Assembly (NCBI GenBank): GCA_947645675.1
Contig: CANSDP010000010.1
Coordinates: 1-64,000 of the forward strand
Source: an uncultured Bacillota bacterium
GTDB taxonomy: Bacteria > Bacillota > Clostridia > Oscillospirales > Oscillospiraceae
DNA: 64,000 bases
Direction: 5' to 3'
Every line of letters begins with the position of its first letter. The stretch's first letter is position 1. The translations under genes and the position numbers were made by a program. This document shows, in pieces, positions 7,493 to 15,216 of this stretch. The notes beneath the pieces are model-generated. The model was not told where the DNA came from and searched no databases. It was given only the letters and a program-made list of their open reading frames with translations.

Positions 7493-8010
7493 TTGCTCTC
7501 CTCCTCGAAGGTCTCTATGATCTCGATGGCCTCCACCATGCCGCTGCCCATATAGCCGTCTCCTCTGAGATAGGCCATCTCCCCTACGCGGATGGGGTAG
7601 TCCTCCTCCTCCACCGTGACGCCGTAGGGGTTGATTCCGCAGGAGGCCTGGATGGTAATCAGCACGTCCTCATAGCCCTCGGCCTCCGCCAGCACCTGAC
7701 GGCGGGCCTCCATGTTGTTTACCGACACATGGCCGGGCTCCACCTCCATGCTGATGATCTCACCCATGGGGCGGTTCTTGATGTTATCCGTCACCTTGTC
7801 CCCGACCTGGACGAAGCGGTTGAAGCCCTCGGGCACGCAGGACAGGCGGACGGTATACTGGACGGAGCCTTTTGTCACATTGTCCTCCTTGGTGGGCGTG
7901 GGGTTCAGGATCATCCAGCCCAGGACGGCGGCGGCGATCAGGGCCGCCGCCAGAACGATGCCGTCAAACAGGTTCAGGCGCAGGCGGAATTTGGGTGTGT
8001 TCTGTTCCAT
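7489..8010 (-). CDS. DUF4330 membrane-anchored protein (first copy)
   Basis: 173 aa, paralogue of the next gene: short cytoplasmic part with FRLRLNLFDGIVL, a single span at about 15-37, then a beta-rich domain with the shared GDKV...GEI...VE layout. Start ATG shares a base with the stop of the preceding glycosyltransferase (TAATG). The two tandem copies probably act together; no enzymatic motif is visible. Confidence 0.8.
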   Translation of the reverse strand: MEQNTPKFRLRLNLFDGIVLAAALIAAAVLGWMILNPTPTKEDNVTKGSVQYTVRLSCVPEGFNRFVQVGDKVTDNIKNRPMGEIISMEVEPGHVSVNNMEARRQVLAEAEGYEDVLITIQASCGINPYGVTVEEEDYPIRVGEMAYLRGDGYMGSGMVEAIEIIETFEEESK

Positions 8011-9128
8011 TATTGAGCTCCTTTCAGGACATTCAGGTAAACATCCTCAATTTTTTTGGCAAAGATTTCGCCCGTAAAACGGGCCCTGTAGATTTCCGCG
8101 GCCCTCCGGCCCATCCGGTCCAGCTCCTGGGGGCTGTCCATCAGCCGGGCGATGGCCCTGGCCAGGGCGGCGGCGTTCCGGGTGGGGAAGAGCAGGCCGT
8201 CCTCCCCGTCGTCCACCAGCCAGGGGTTGCCGCCGTAGTCGCTGACCACCGCAGGCAGACCCATGCTCATCCCCTCCAGGATGGACAGGCTGGAGGTCTC
8301 GGTGCCGTAGGAGGCGTTGAGCTGTAAATCCAGCACCGACAGCAGGGGGGCCACGTCGGACACGAAGCCCAAAAACCGCACGCTGTCCTCCAGGCCCAGC
8401 CGGACGGTCTCGGCGCGCAGGGTTTCCTCATAGGGTCCCACACCGGCAATGAGAAGCTTGACGGGCCGGCCTTCCTTTCGAAGGTCCGCCAGGGCCTGGA
8501 GTATGTCCATATGGCCCTTATAGTCCTCCAGCCGGGCCAGGATGCCCAGGACGAAGTCCCCCTCCAGGAGGTCCCACTGGGCCCGGAGCTTGTCCGTCTC
8601 CTCCCTGGGGCAGCGGGCCACCGGGGCCACGCCGTTCATCATCACGGTGATCTTTTTCTCCGAAATGCCCCCGTCGGTAAGGTTCTTCGCCGCCGCCGGA
8701 CTGACGGCGATGATGCGGTCGGCGTAGTGCTCGTTAATCAGCTTGTTCACCCACCGCCCGGGGGGATAGCGGAGCTTGGCGGGCACCGGGAAGGCGGAGT
8801 GGCGGCTGTACACCACCGGGACCCTCTGTCCCTTGGCGGCAATACGCCCGGACAGACAGCCGTGGGTGTGGACCAGGTCGGGCCGCTCCCAGGCGATCAG
8901 CCCCTTGAGGGTCTTTACGTCCCCCCGGTCAAAGGAGCGGTCGGCGATGCCGTCCACCTCCAGCACCCGGGCCCCCGCCTCCTCCAGGAGGGGCTTGAGC
9001 AGGCTGTTCCGGGGCAGGGCCACCCAGGTCTCGAACTGGGCGCGGTCGCTGTAGCGCAGGTAGTTCAGCAGCACCCGGCCCGCGCCGCCGATGTTGGTGT
9101 CGCTGATGATATTCATCACTCGAATCAC
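8010..9128 (-). CDS. Glycosyltransferase family 4
   Basis: 372 aa, GT-B fold. N-terminal MNIISDTNIGGAGRVLL acceptor-domain loop, central MNGVAPVARC, C-terminal donor-site motif SSLSILEGMSMGLPAVVS with the E-x7-E-like arrangement of GT4. Cytoplasmic retaining sugar transferase building the wall polymer. GTG 9128 chosen: it overlaps the preceding stop as GTGA and has GGGAGGG seven bases upstream; ATG at 9116 is possible. Sugar and acceptor cannot be told. Confidence 0.88.
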   Translation of the reverse strand: MIRVMNIISDTNIGGAGRVLLNYLRYSDRAQFETWVALPRNSLLKPLLEEAGARVLEVDGIADRSFDRGDVKTLKGLIAWERPDLVHTHGCLSGRIAAKGQRVPVVYSRHSAFPVPAKLRYPPGRWVNKLINEHYADRIIAVSPAAAKNLTDGGISEKKITVMMNGVAPVARCPREETDKLRAQWDLLEGDFVLGILARLEDYKGHMDILQALADLRKEGRPVKLLIAGVGPYEETLRAETVRLGLEDSVRFLGFVSDVAPLLSVLDLQLNASYGTETSSLSILEGMSMGLPAVVSDYGGNPWLVDDGEDGLLFPTRNAAALARAIARLMDSPQELDRMGRRAAEIYRARFTGEIFAKKIEDVYLNVLKGAQ

Positions 9129-10573
9129 GCCATCGCCCTCCCCTCTGGCATTTGACTGCGGTGGGCGCTGGCGATTCCCAGGGCCAGGCAGGCCCAGAAG
9201 AGGAAGAGCACCCGGTAGTTATAGAAGGAGAAGTCCGTCATGGCCTGGAGCAGGAAGCCCACCATGCCGCTGGTAAAGGCGGTCTGATACAGGCGGCTGG
9301 TCCAGTCCTTCTCCCGGCTGACGGCGGAGCCCATAGTCCTGAAGTAGACGAAGAGCAGAATCAAAAAGACCACCAGAGCGGCCACACCCGCGTCGCACAT
9401 GATCTGGAGGTACAGGTTGTGGGAGTGGGGGGCCGTCACGGCGCTGAAGCTGTATTTGGCATAGACGGCGTTGAATGCCTCGTTCCCCGGGCCGATGCCG
9501 CACAGCCAGTAGTCCCGCAGCATATCCAGGGTTCCCAGCCAAATATACATCCGGTAGGAGGAGGAGGCGTCCCCCAGGTTGCCGATGCTGGTAAACCGGG
9601 TGAGCACCGTGGCCGGAAGGACCAGCCACATCACCGCCAGGGCCGCGGGGGCCAGCAGCAGCAGCCGGGCGTTCAGCATAACGAAGAAGACCGCCCCCGC
9701 CGCCAGCAGGCCCAGCCAGGCCCCCCGGGACATGGTCAGAAGCATACACGCGCACATCAGCCCGCAGCAGGCCAGATAGAACAGCCGGCTCCACCACCCC
9801 TTGGCGGCCAGCAGCTTTGCCCCGCCCAGCGGGATAATCAGGAGAAGATACTGCCCCAGCATATTGGGGTTCTCCAGGGTGGAGGAGGCCCGGAAGCTGA
9901 TGGAGGAGAACATATCGCTGTCCACCCAGGCGGCGGACTGATAGCCCCAGCGGAAGACATATTGCAGGATGCCGTAGACCGACACCGCCGCCCCCGCCAG
10001 CACCAGGAGGGTAACGGCCACATCCAGCTGCCTCCGGTTGGTGACCGCGCTGTACAGCGCCAGGGAGAAGAGAATGAAGGCCACCGTCAGCAGGCCGGGG
10101 TTCAGGCTGGATTTCAGGTCCACCGAGACGAAGGTGGCGGCCAGATAGATGGCGGCGTACAACATCACATACCGGCCGGTGGGATTCCAGAGGGACCGGC
10201 GCGCCCGGTCCCGGGCCAGGGCCAGCAGGACGGCGCAGAAGCCCACCAGCGACAGCCCCAGCACCGCCATCGTGGGGGCCAGGGGGGCCAGCGCCGCCGG
10301 GAGAACGCACCAGAACCACGTTTTTCCAAAGACGCTCCCGGCAAAGAGCCGCTCCAGCCTCAGCTTGTCATACAGCCAGGAAAGCCCGTCCCGGAACAGG
10401 GTCCAGAGCCGGTAAAACACACTGTGCTCCGCCGCCGCCCGGCCCCGGCTCCCCGGATGGAGGAACCACTGGGCCAGACCGCTGGCCCGCCACTGGGCCC
10501 CGCACCAGACGCACAGCGCCATCAGCGCCTGCCAGACCCGGCTGGCGTTTAAAATGTCTCTCGCGTGTTCCAT
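9125..10573 (-). CDS. O-antigen ligase/polymerase-like membrane protein
   Basis: 482 aa with 10-12 hydrophobic spans and a large extracytoplasmic loop containing WLGTLDMLRDYWLCGIGPGNEAFNAVY and PHSHNLYLQ, the Wzy_C (O-antigen ligase family) signature where G-x-G-P-G-N and H-x-H-N are usual. It would polymerise or ligate lipid-linked glycan outside the membrane. Located directly after the flippase gene and before the glycosyltransferases, which fits a flippase-polymerase pair. Confidence 0.85.
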   Translation of the reverse strand: MEHARDILNASRVWQALMALCVWCGAQWRASGLAQWFLHPGSRGRAAAEHSVFYRLWTLFRDGLSWLYDKLRLERLFAGSVFGKTWFWCVLPAALAPLAPTMAVLGLSLVGFCAVLLALARDRARRSLWNPTGRYVMLYAAIYLAATFVSVDLKSSLNPGLLTVAFILFSLALYSAVTNRRQLDVAVTLLVLAGAAVSVYGILQYVFRWGYQSAAWVDSDMFSSISFRASSTLENPNMLGQYLLLIIPLGGAKLLAAKGWWSRLFYLACCGLMCACMLLTMSRGAWLGLLAAGAVFFVMLNARLLLLAPAALAVMWLVLPATVLTRFTSIGNLGDASSSYRMYIWLGTLDMLRDYWLCGIGPGNEAFNAVYAKYSFSAVTAPHSHNLYLQIMCDAGVAALVVFLILLFVYFRTMGSAVSREKDWTSRLYQTAFTSGMVGFLLQAMTDFSFYNYRVLFLFWACLALGIASAHRSQMPEGRAMA

Positions 10574-10587
10574 GATTCGACCTCATT

Positions 10588-12102
10588 TCACTGCTTCTTT
10601 TTTACCAGGGCCAGCACCGCCCCGGCCTCCTCCACCCGGAGTACCAGGGCCAGGAGGAAGTAGAGCGCCGCGCCGGTGAGGGCGCACAGGCCCAATGTCA
10701 CAAGCTCGCCCAGCTTACCGCCATGCAGCAGGATGGATAATCTTCCCGCCAGGAGCTGGACACACAGACCCATCCCGGCGGCGGCCAGGACCATTTTTCC
10801 CAAATCCAGCAGGGCTGCCCGGTCCAGCACCTTGTCCCTGCCCCGCTGGAGAGGCAGAAGGAGGAGCAGGGCGTAAATGGTGGAGGACAGGGCGGAGGCC
10901 AGCGCCAGACCGGCCACCTCCAGCCTCTCGGCCAGCAGGGCGCACAGGGCGATATTGGCGGCGATGGACACCGCCCCCGCGACCAGGGGCTCCCGCCCCC
11001 GCTGACGGGCGAAGTACACCCGGCTGAGGACGTTTTGCAGGGCGTACCCCGCCATACCCAGGGACATCCAGCTCAGCGCCAGATAGGTGATCCAGACGGA
11101 AAAGCCGTCAAAGCTCCCCCCGCCGTAGATGAGGGAGATCAGCGGCCGGGCCACCGTCATCAGTCCCGCCGACATGGGCAGAATGAAGAACATGGTGTAC
11201 CGGACAGTCTGTCGAATGGTAGACAAAAAGTCCTCCTCCCGTCCCCCGGCGGTAAGGCGGGACAGCTTGGGGAAAATCACGTTGGTCACCGACAGGACGA
11301 ACACCCCGGCAATCACCAGATAGAGGTTGGAGGCGTACTCCAGCGCGGCCACCCCCGCCCCCTCATACATCCGGGAGCCGAACCGGGAGTTGATGGCCAG
11401 GGTGATGGGCTGTACCCAGGTGGACACCATCACCGGGCCCATGAGGAGCAGAACCTTTTTCATTCCCTCCGACCTCAGCTCCAGTCCGGGGCGCAGGGGG
11501 CTGTTCAGATTTTTCAGGGGAGGCAGGAGAATGACCCCCTGCAAAAACCACCCCAGGAGGTAGGCTCCCGCCAGGCCGTAGATGCCCAGCTCCCGGTCCA
11601 GGATGAAGAAATAGGCGATAATCACCAGGTTGGACACGGTGGACATGAGGGCCGGGGCGGTGAAGTGGTCCTGGGCCTGGAGCACCCCCACCAGGGAGAA
11701 GGCGATGCCGGAAAAGAGCACCGTGGGGAACATCACCCGGGTGAGGGAAATTGCCAGCGCTCTGGTATAGGGGTCGGCGTAGTCGGCGAAAAGGGCGACG
11801 AAGGGCCCAGGGAAGGCCATTCCCACCAGGGTGAGGGCCCCGGTGAGCAGGGCCACCACGGTGAGAAAGCTTCCGGCGAAGCGCAGGGCCTCCCGTTTTC
11901 CCTTTTTCTCCAAATACTCGCTGAATACCGGGATAAAGCAGGCGGCGATGGCCGAGGCAAACACCGCGTCGAAAAACACCCGGGGGATGCGGCTGGCGGT
12001 GAAAAAGGCGTTGGCCGCGGGGCCGGTGTCATAGTGGATGGCCAGGAGCCGGTCCCGGTACAGACCAAGCACCTTGCCGATCAGGGTCAGCACCATCATC
12101 AC
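10588..12102 (-). CDS. murJ: MurJ/MviN-family lipid flippase
   Basis: 504 aa from GTG 12102; about 14 membrane spans of the MOP superfamily, with the first-helix segment TLIGKVLGLYRDRLLA and FTASRIPRVFFDAVFASAI. It flips lipid-linked wall precursors. First gene of the wall-polymer operon, so it may serve that polymer rather than, or besides, lipid II. Oddity: family-like residues NAARAIS continue in frame upstream of the GTG, without ATG/GTG/TTG; a CTG at 12141 has GGGAGGG seven bases before it and could be the true start. Confidence 0.9.
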   Translation of the reverse strand: MMMVLTLIGKVLGLYRDRLLAIHYDTGPAANAFFTASRIPRVFFDAVFASAIAACFIPVFSEYLEKKGKREALRFAGSFLTVVALLTGALTLVGMAFPGPFVALFADYADPYTRALAISLTRVMFPTVLFSGIAFSLVGVLQAQDHFTAPALMSTVSNLVIIAYFFILDRELGIYGLAGAYLLGWFLQGVILLPPLKNLNSPLRPGLELRSEGMKKVLLLMGPVMVSTWVQPITLAINSRFGSRMYEGAGVAALEYASNLYLVIAGVFVLSVTNVIFPKLSRLTAGGREEDFLSTIRQTVRYTMFFILPMSAGLMTVARPLISLIYGGGSFDGFSVWITYLALSWMSLGMAGYALQNVLSRVYFARQRGREPLVAGAVSIAANIALCALLAERLEVAGLALASALSSTIYALLLLLPLQRGRDKVLDRAALLDLGKMVLAAAGMGLCVQLLAGRLSILLHGGKLGELVTLGLCALTGAALYFLLALVLRVEEAGAVLALVKKKQ

Positions 12103-12177
12103 GCTGATGGCTCTGGCCGCGTTGCTGTGCTGTTCCTCCAGAGGATTTCCCTCCCAACGTTTTTACATAATTGGTAT

Positions 12178-12206
12178 ATTATACACCGTTTTCCAGCTTT
12201 TTTCAA
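12178..12206 (-). promoter_or_regulatory. Promoter of the wall-polymer operon
   Basis: Minus strand TTGAAA (12206-12201), 17-base spacer, TATAAT (12183-12178), about 40 bases before murJ. Genes down to 4747 overlap or nearly abut, so this is the likely promoter for all six. Confidence 0.75.
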
Positions 12207-12248
12207 CCCGGACATTCATGAAGCTTTTATGAACAGTCAAATCTCCCG

Positions 12249-12277
12249 TTGCAACCCTCTCCCGCCTCTGATATAAT
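12249..12277 (+). promoter_or_regulatory. Promoter of the SLH glycosidase gene
   Basis: TTGCAA (12249-12254), 17-base spacer, TATAAT (12272-12277), divergent from the wall-polymer promoter 43 bases away. Confidence 0.75.
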
Positions 12278-12347
12278 GACAGCCGGGGGACAGTCCCCCA
12301 GTCCATTCCCCATACCCAAGACACGATTGTCAGAAAGGAACCTCTCC

Positions 12348-15164
12348 ATGGGACATAAGACCGCTCTTCCCCGCCGCGCGGCGGCGTTTTTCCTGGCCCT
12401 GCTGCTGGCCGTCCCCCCGGTGCTCGCCGACGCGGGGGAGCAGAAGCTGCAAACCTCCACCCGGATTGTGGACGGCCTGACCTATTATAACACCGTCACC
12501 TCCAACGGCGGGAGCCGGGTGGAGAGCTTCGCCCTGGAGCTGTCTCCGGGCAGCTCCGCCCGGCCCATCCTCCTCCAGGGGGACGAGACCATCTACGGCG
12601 CGGGCAACATCAACAACGCCGTCACCAGCGCCCAGAACCGGGGCTACCGGGTGCTGGGGGCCATCAACACCGACTTCTTCGCGATGCAGACCGGCGTCCC
12701 GGTGGGCATCGTGGTGGAGGACGGGGTGTTCAAGTCGGACACCAAGGACGAAAATGTCCTGGTCTTCAACAACGGCCAGACCGCCGTGCTGGACCTGCCT
12801 CAGGTGGCCATTTCCCTCCAGAACCAGGGCACCGGCTACTCCGTCAGCCCCCAGTATTTTAACAAATACCGCAACGAGATCGGCGGCGTCTATCTGCTCA
12901 ACCACTACTTCTCCAACGTGTCCACCCGGGCCACCGGCTCGGGCTGGTACGTGCGGATGAAGGCCGTGGCCGACCCGGCCACCGGCCGGGCTCCGGAGCT
13001 CACCGTCAACTCCAGCCTCACCCTCCAGGTTACCGAGCTGCTCCTCTCCGACCAGCCCATCGCCATCGGTAAGGACGAATATATCCTCACCGCTGACGAC
13101 CGGTCCAACTGCGGCGACACCTTCTCCCAGTTCCAGGTGGGCGACACCGTCACCCTCACCACCTCCTGCGCCGACCCCGTCCTCTCCTCCGCCCGGTGGG
13201 CCTGCGGGGTGGGGGACATTATGATTCGAAACGGAGCCCTCACCGACAGCGGCAGCTGGGTCTACGCCGGCGATGGCCGTCAGCCCCGCTCCGCCCTGGG
13301 GGTCAAGGCCGACGGCACCCTCCTGCTCTACGCCGTGGACGGGCGTCAGGCGGGCTACTCGGTGGGCCTGAGCCAGCTGGACCTGGCCAAGGAGCTGCTG
13401 CGCCAGGGCTGTGTCACGGCGGTCAACCTGGACGGCGGCGGCTCCACCGCCCTGTCCCTGTGGGTCCCCGGCCAGGCCGGCCCCGCCCTTCAGAGCAAGC
13501 CCTCTGGCGGACGGCCCCGGGGCTGCGCCACCTACCTCATGCTGGTTACCGACCAGCGGGGCAGCGGCGTCCCCCAGCGTCTGGCCCCCTCGGAAAACGG
13601 GCTGGCCGTCCTCACCGGCTCCTCCCTCGCCCTGCCCCGGGCGGTGGCCATTGATGAGGGGCTGAACCCCCTGTCCGCCGATCTGTCTAACCTGACCTAT
13701 ACCTCCTCCGGCCTGGGCTCCGTCACCGGCGGGACCTACACCGCCGGACACACCCCCGGCACCGACACCGTGGGCATGTCCGCCGGAGGGCTGAGCGGCT
13801 CCCTCCAGGTCCATGTGGTGGACCGCCTCACTGAGCTCACCGTCCGCCAGGCGGGCGGCGGCGAGGCCCTGGCCGCCCTGACCCTCCAGCCCGGGGAGCA
13901 GGTACAGCTGGAGGTCTCCGGCTTCTACTGGGGCCGGGAGGCCCTGCGGGACTTCGGGCCCGTCATCCTCACCGTCCAAGGGGGCGTGGGCTCCATCACC
14001 GGGGGCGGACTGTTCACCGCCTCCCAGACCGGGGGCTCGGGCTCCATCACCCTCTCCGCCGGCGGGGTCAGTCAGACCATCTCCGTCTCGGTGTCCGGCG
14101 GCGGGACCAGCGAGTGGACCCATCTGGACGTTACCCCGGACCACTGGTCCTATCAGGCGGTGGAGTACTGCTACAGCAAGGGCATTTGCAGCGGCATCAG
14201 CCCCACCCTCTTTGGCCGGGACCTCCCCCTGAGCCGGGCTGACTTTGTGGTCATGCTCCACAACGCCATGGGCAAGCCAGCCGCCAGCCGCCTGTCCTCC
14301 TTCCAGGATGTGCCCCCCGAGGCCTACTACGCCCCGGCCATCGCCTGGGCCCAGGAGCTGGGCCTGGCCTCCGGGGTGGGGGAAAACACCTTCGCCCCTA
14401 CCGCCAATATCTCCCGGGAACAGGCCTTCTCCCTGCTCTACCGCTTCCTCCCCCTGGCCGGGAAGTACTGTGCCGACGGCGGCGGTGAATACCTGACCCA
14501 GTTCGCCGACCGGGACAGCATCGCCGACTACGCCCAGACCCCCGTGGCCACCCTGGCGGCCTACGGCCTGGCCTCGGGCAGCGGCGGCAGACTGTCTCCC
14601 AAGGGCACTCTGACCCGGGCGGAGATGGCCTCTCTGCTCTACCGGGCCCTGGAGCTGGACCCCGCCTCCGGGCGGCTTCCGCCCCCCTCCCCTGTTGATA
14701 CCGGCGCGCTGGCCCTGGACCAGAGCAGCGTCACCCTCGCTTCCGGCGGCAGCGTCACCCTGAAGGCCGCCCTCCTGCCCGCGGTGGAGGGGGCCGTCAT
14801 CACCTGGACCAGCAGCGACCCCAGCGCCGCCCCCGTCTCCGCCGGCGGGATGGTCACCAACCTGTACCCCGGCGCGTCCAGCAGGACGGTCACCATTACC
14901 GCCCGGTGGAACAGCCTGTCCGCCAAGTGCGTGGTCACCTGCAAGCCCGCCGAGCATGTGGGCACCGTGGTCAACGTCCAGTCCGGACTGAATGTCCGCT
15001 CCGGCCCCGGCTCCACCTACGGCAAGGTGGGCGCTCTGCGCAACGGCGCCCAGGTGGTGGTCCTGAGCCAGGAGCCCGGGTGGTATCAGATCCTCTTCCT
15101 CAATCCCGACCAGCAGGCCGCCATCGGCTATGTGTCGGCGGACTATATGACCCTGACCCGATAA
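12348..15164 (+). CDS. Secreted SLH protein with phosphodiester glycosidase (NAGPA) domain
   Basis: 938 aa. Signal peptide 1-29 (AAAFFLALLLAVPPVLADA). About 85-395: phosphodiester glycosidase domain, with INTDFFAMQTG and NLDGGGSTAL; the family cleaves GlcNAc-1-phosphodiester-type linkages. About 400-590: beta-rich Ig-like segments. About 594-780: three SLH repeats (DVTPDHWSYQAVEYC; FGRDLPLSRADFVVML; NISREQAFSLLYRF; TLTRAEMASLLYRAL). About 784-864: bacterial Ig-like domain. About 867-937: SH3b (GLNVRSGPGSTYGKVG). SLH repeats are internal, not terminal. Start ATG 12348 is set by AAAGGAA; the longer frame from 12249 runs through the promoter. Likely wall-anchored through the pyruvylated polymer made by the divergent operon. 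Confidence 0.9.
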   Translation: MGHKTALPRRAAAFFLALLLAVPPVLADAGEQKLQTSTRIVDGLTYYNTVTSNGGSRVESFALELSPGSSARPILLQGDETIYGAGNINNAVTSAQNRGYRVLGAINTDFFAMQTGVPVGIVVEDGVFKSDTKDENVLVFNNGQTAVLDLPQVAISLQNQGTGYSVSPQYFNKYRNEIGGVYLLNHYFSNVSTRATGSGWYVRMKAVADPATGRAPELTVNSSLTLQVTELLLSDQPIAIGKDEYILTADDRSNCGDTFSQFQVGDTVTLTTSCADPVLSSARWACGVGDIMIRNGALTDSGSWVYAGDGRQPRSALGVKADGTLLLYAVDGRQAGYSVGLSQLDLAKELLRQGCVTAVNLDGGGSTALSLWVPGQAGPALQSKPSGGRPRGCATYLMLVTDQRGSGVPQRLAPSENGLAVLTGSSLALPRAVAIDEGLNPLSADLSNLTYTSSGLGSVTGGTYTAGHTPGTDTVGMSAGGLSGSLQVHVVDRLTELTVRQAGGGEALAALTLQPGEQVQLEVSGFYWGREALRDFGPVILTVQGGVGSITGGGLFTASQTGGSGSITLSAGGVSQTISVSVSGGGTSEWTHLDVTPDHWSYQAVEYCYSKGICSGISPTLFGRDLPLSRADFVVMLHNAMGKPAASRLSSFQDVPPEAYYAPAIAWAQELGLASGVGENTFAPTANISREQAFSLLYRFLPLAGKYCADGGGEYLTQFADRDSIADYAQTPVATLAAYGLASGSGGRLSPKGTLTRAEMASLLYRALELDPASGRLPPPSPVDTGALALDQSSVTLASGGSVTLKAALLPAVEGAVITWTSSDPSAAPVSAGGMVTNLYPGASSRTVTITARWNSLSAKCVVTCKPAEHVGTVVNVQSGLNVRSGPGSTYGKVGALRNGAQVVVLSQEPGWYQILFLNPDQQAAIGYVSADYMTLTR

Positions 15165-15170
15165 GCAAAA

Positions 15171-15215
15171 AGCCGCCCCAGGACCTGTCCGGTCCTGGGG
15201 CGGCTCTGATTTTTC
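15171..15215. terminator. Bidirectional terminator
   Basis: AGCCGCCCCAGGACC / GGTCCTGGGGCGGCT, T-run on the plus strand and A-run at the other side, between the convergent SLH gene and metH. Confidence 0.9.
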
Positions 15216-15216
15216 G

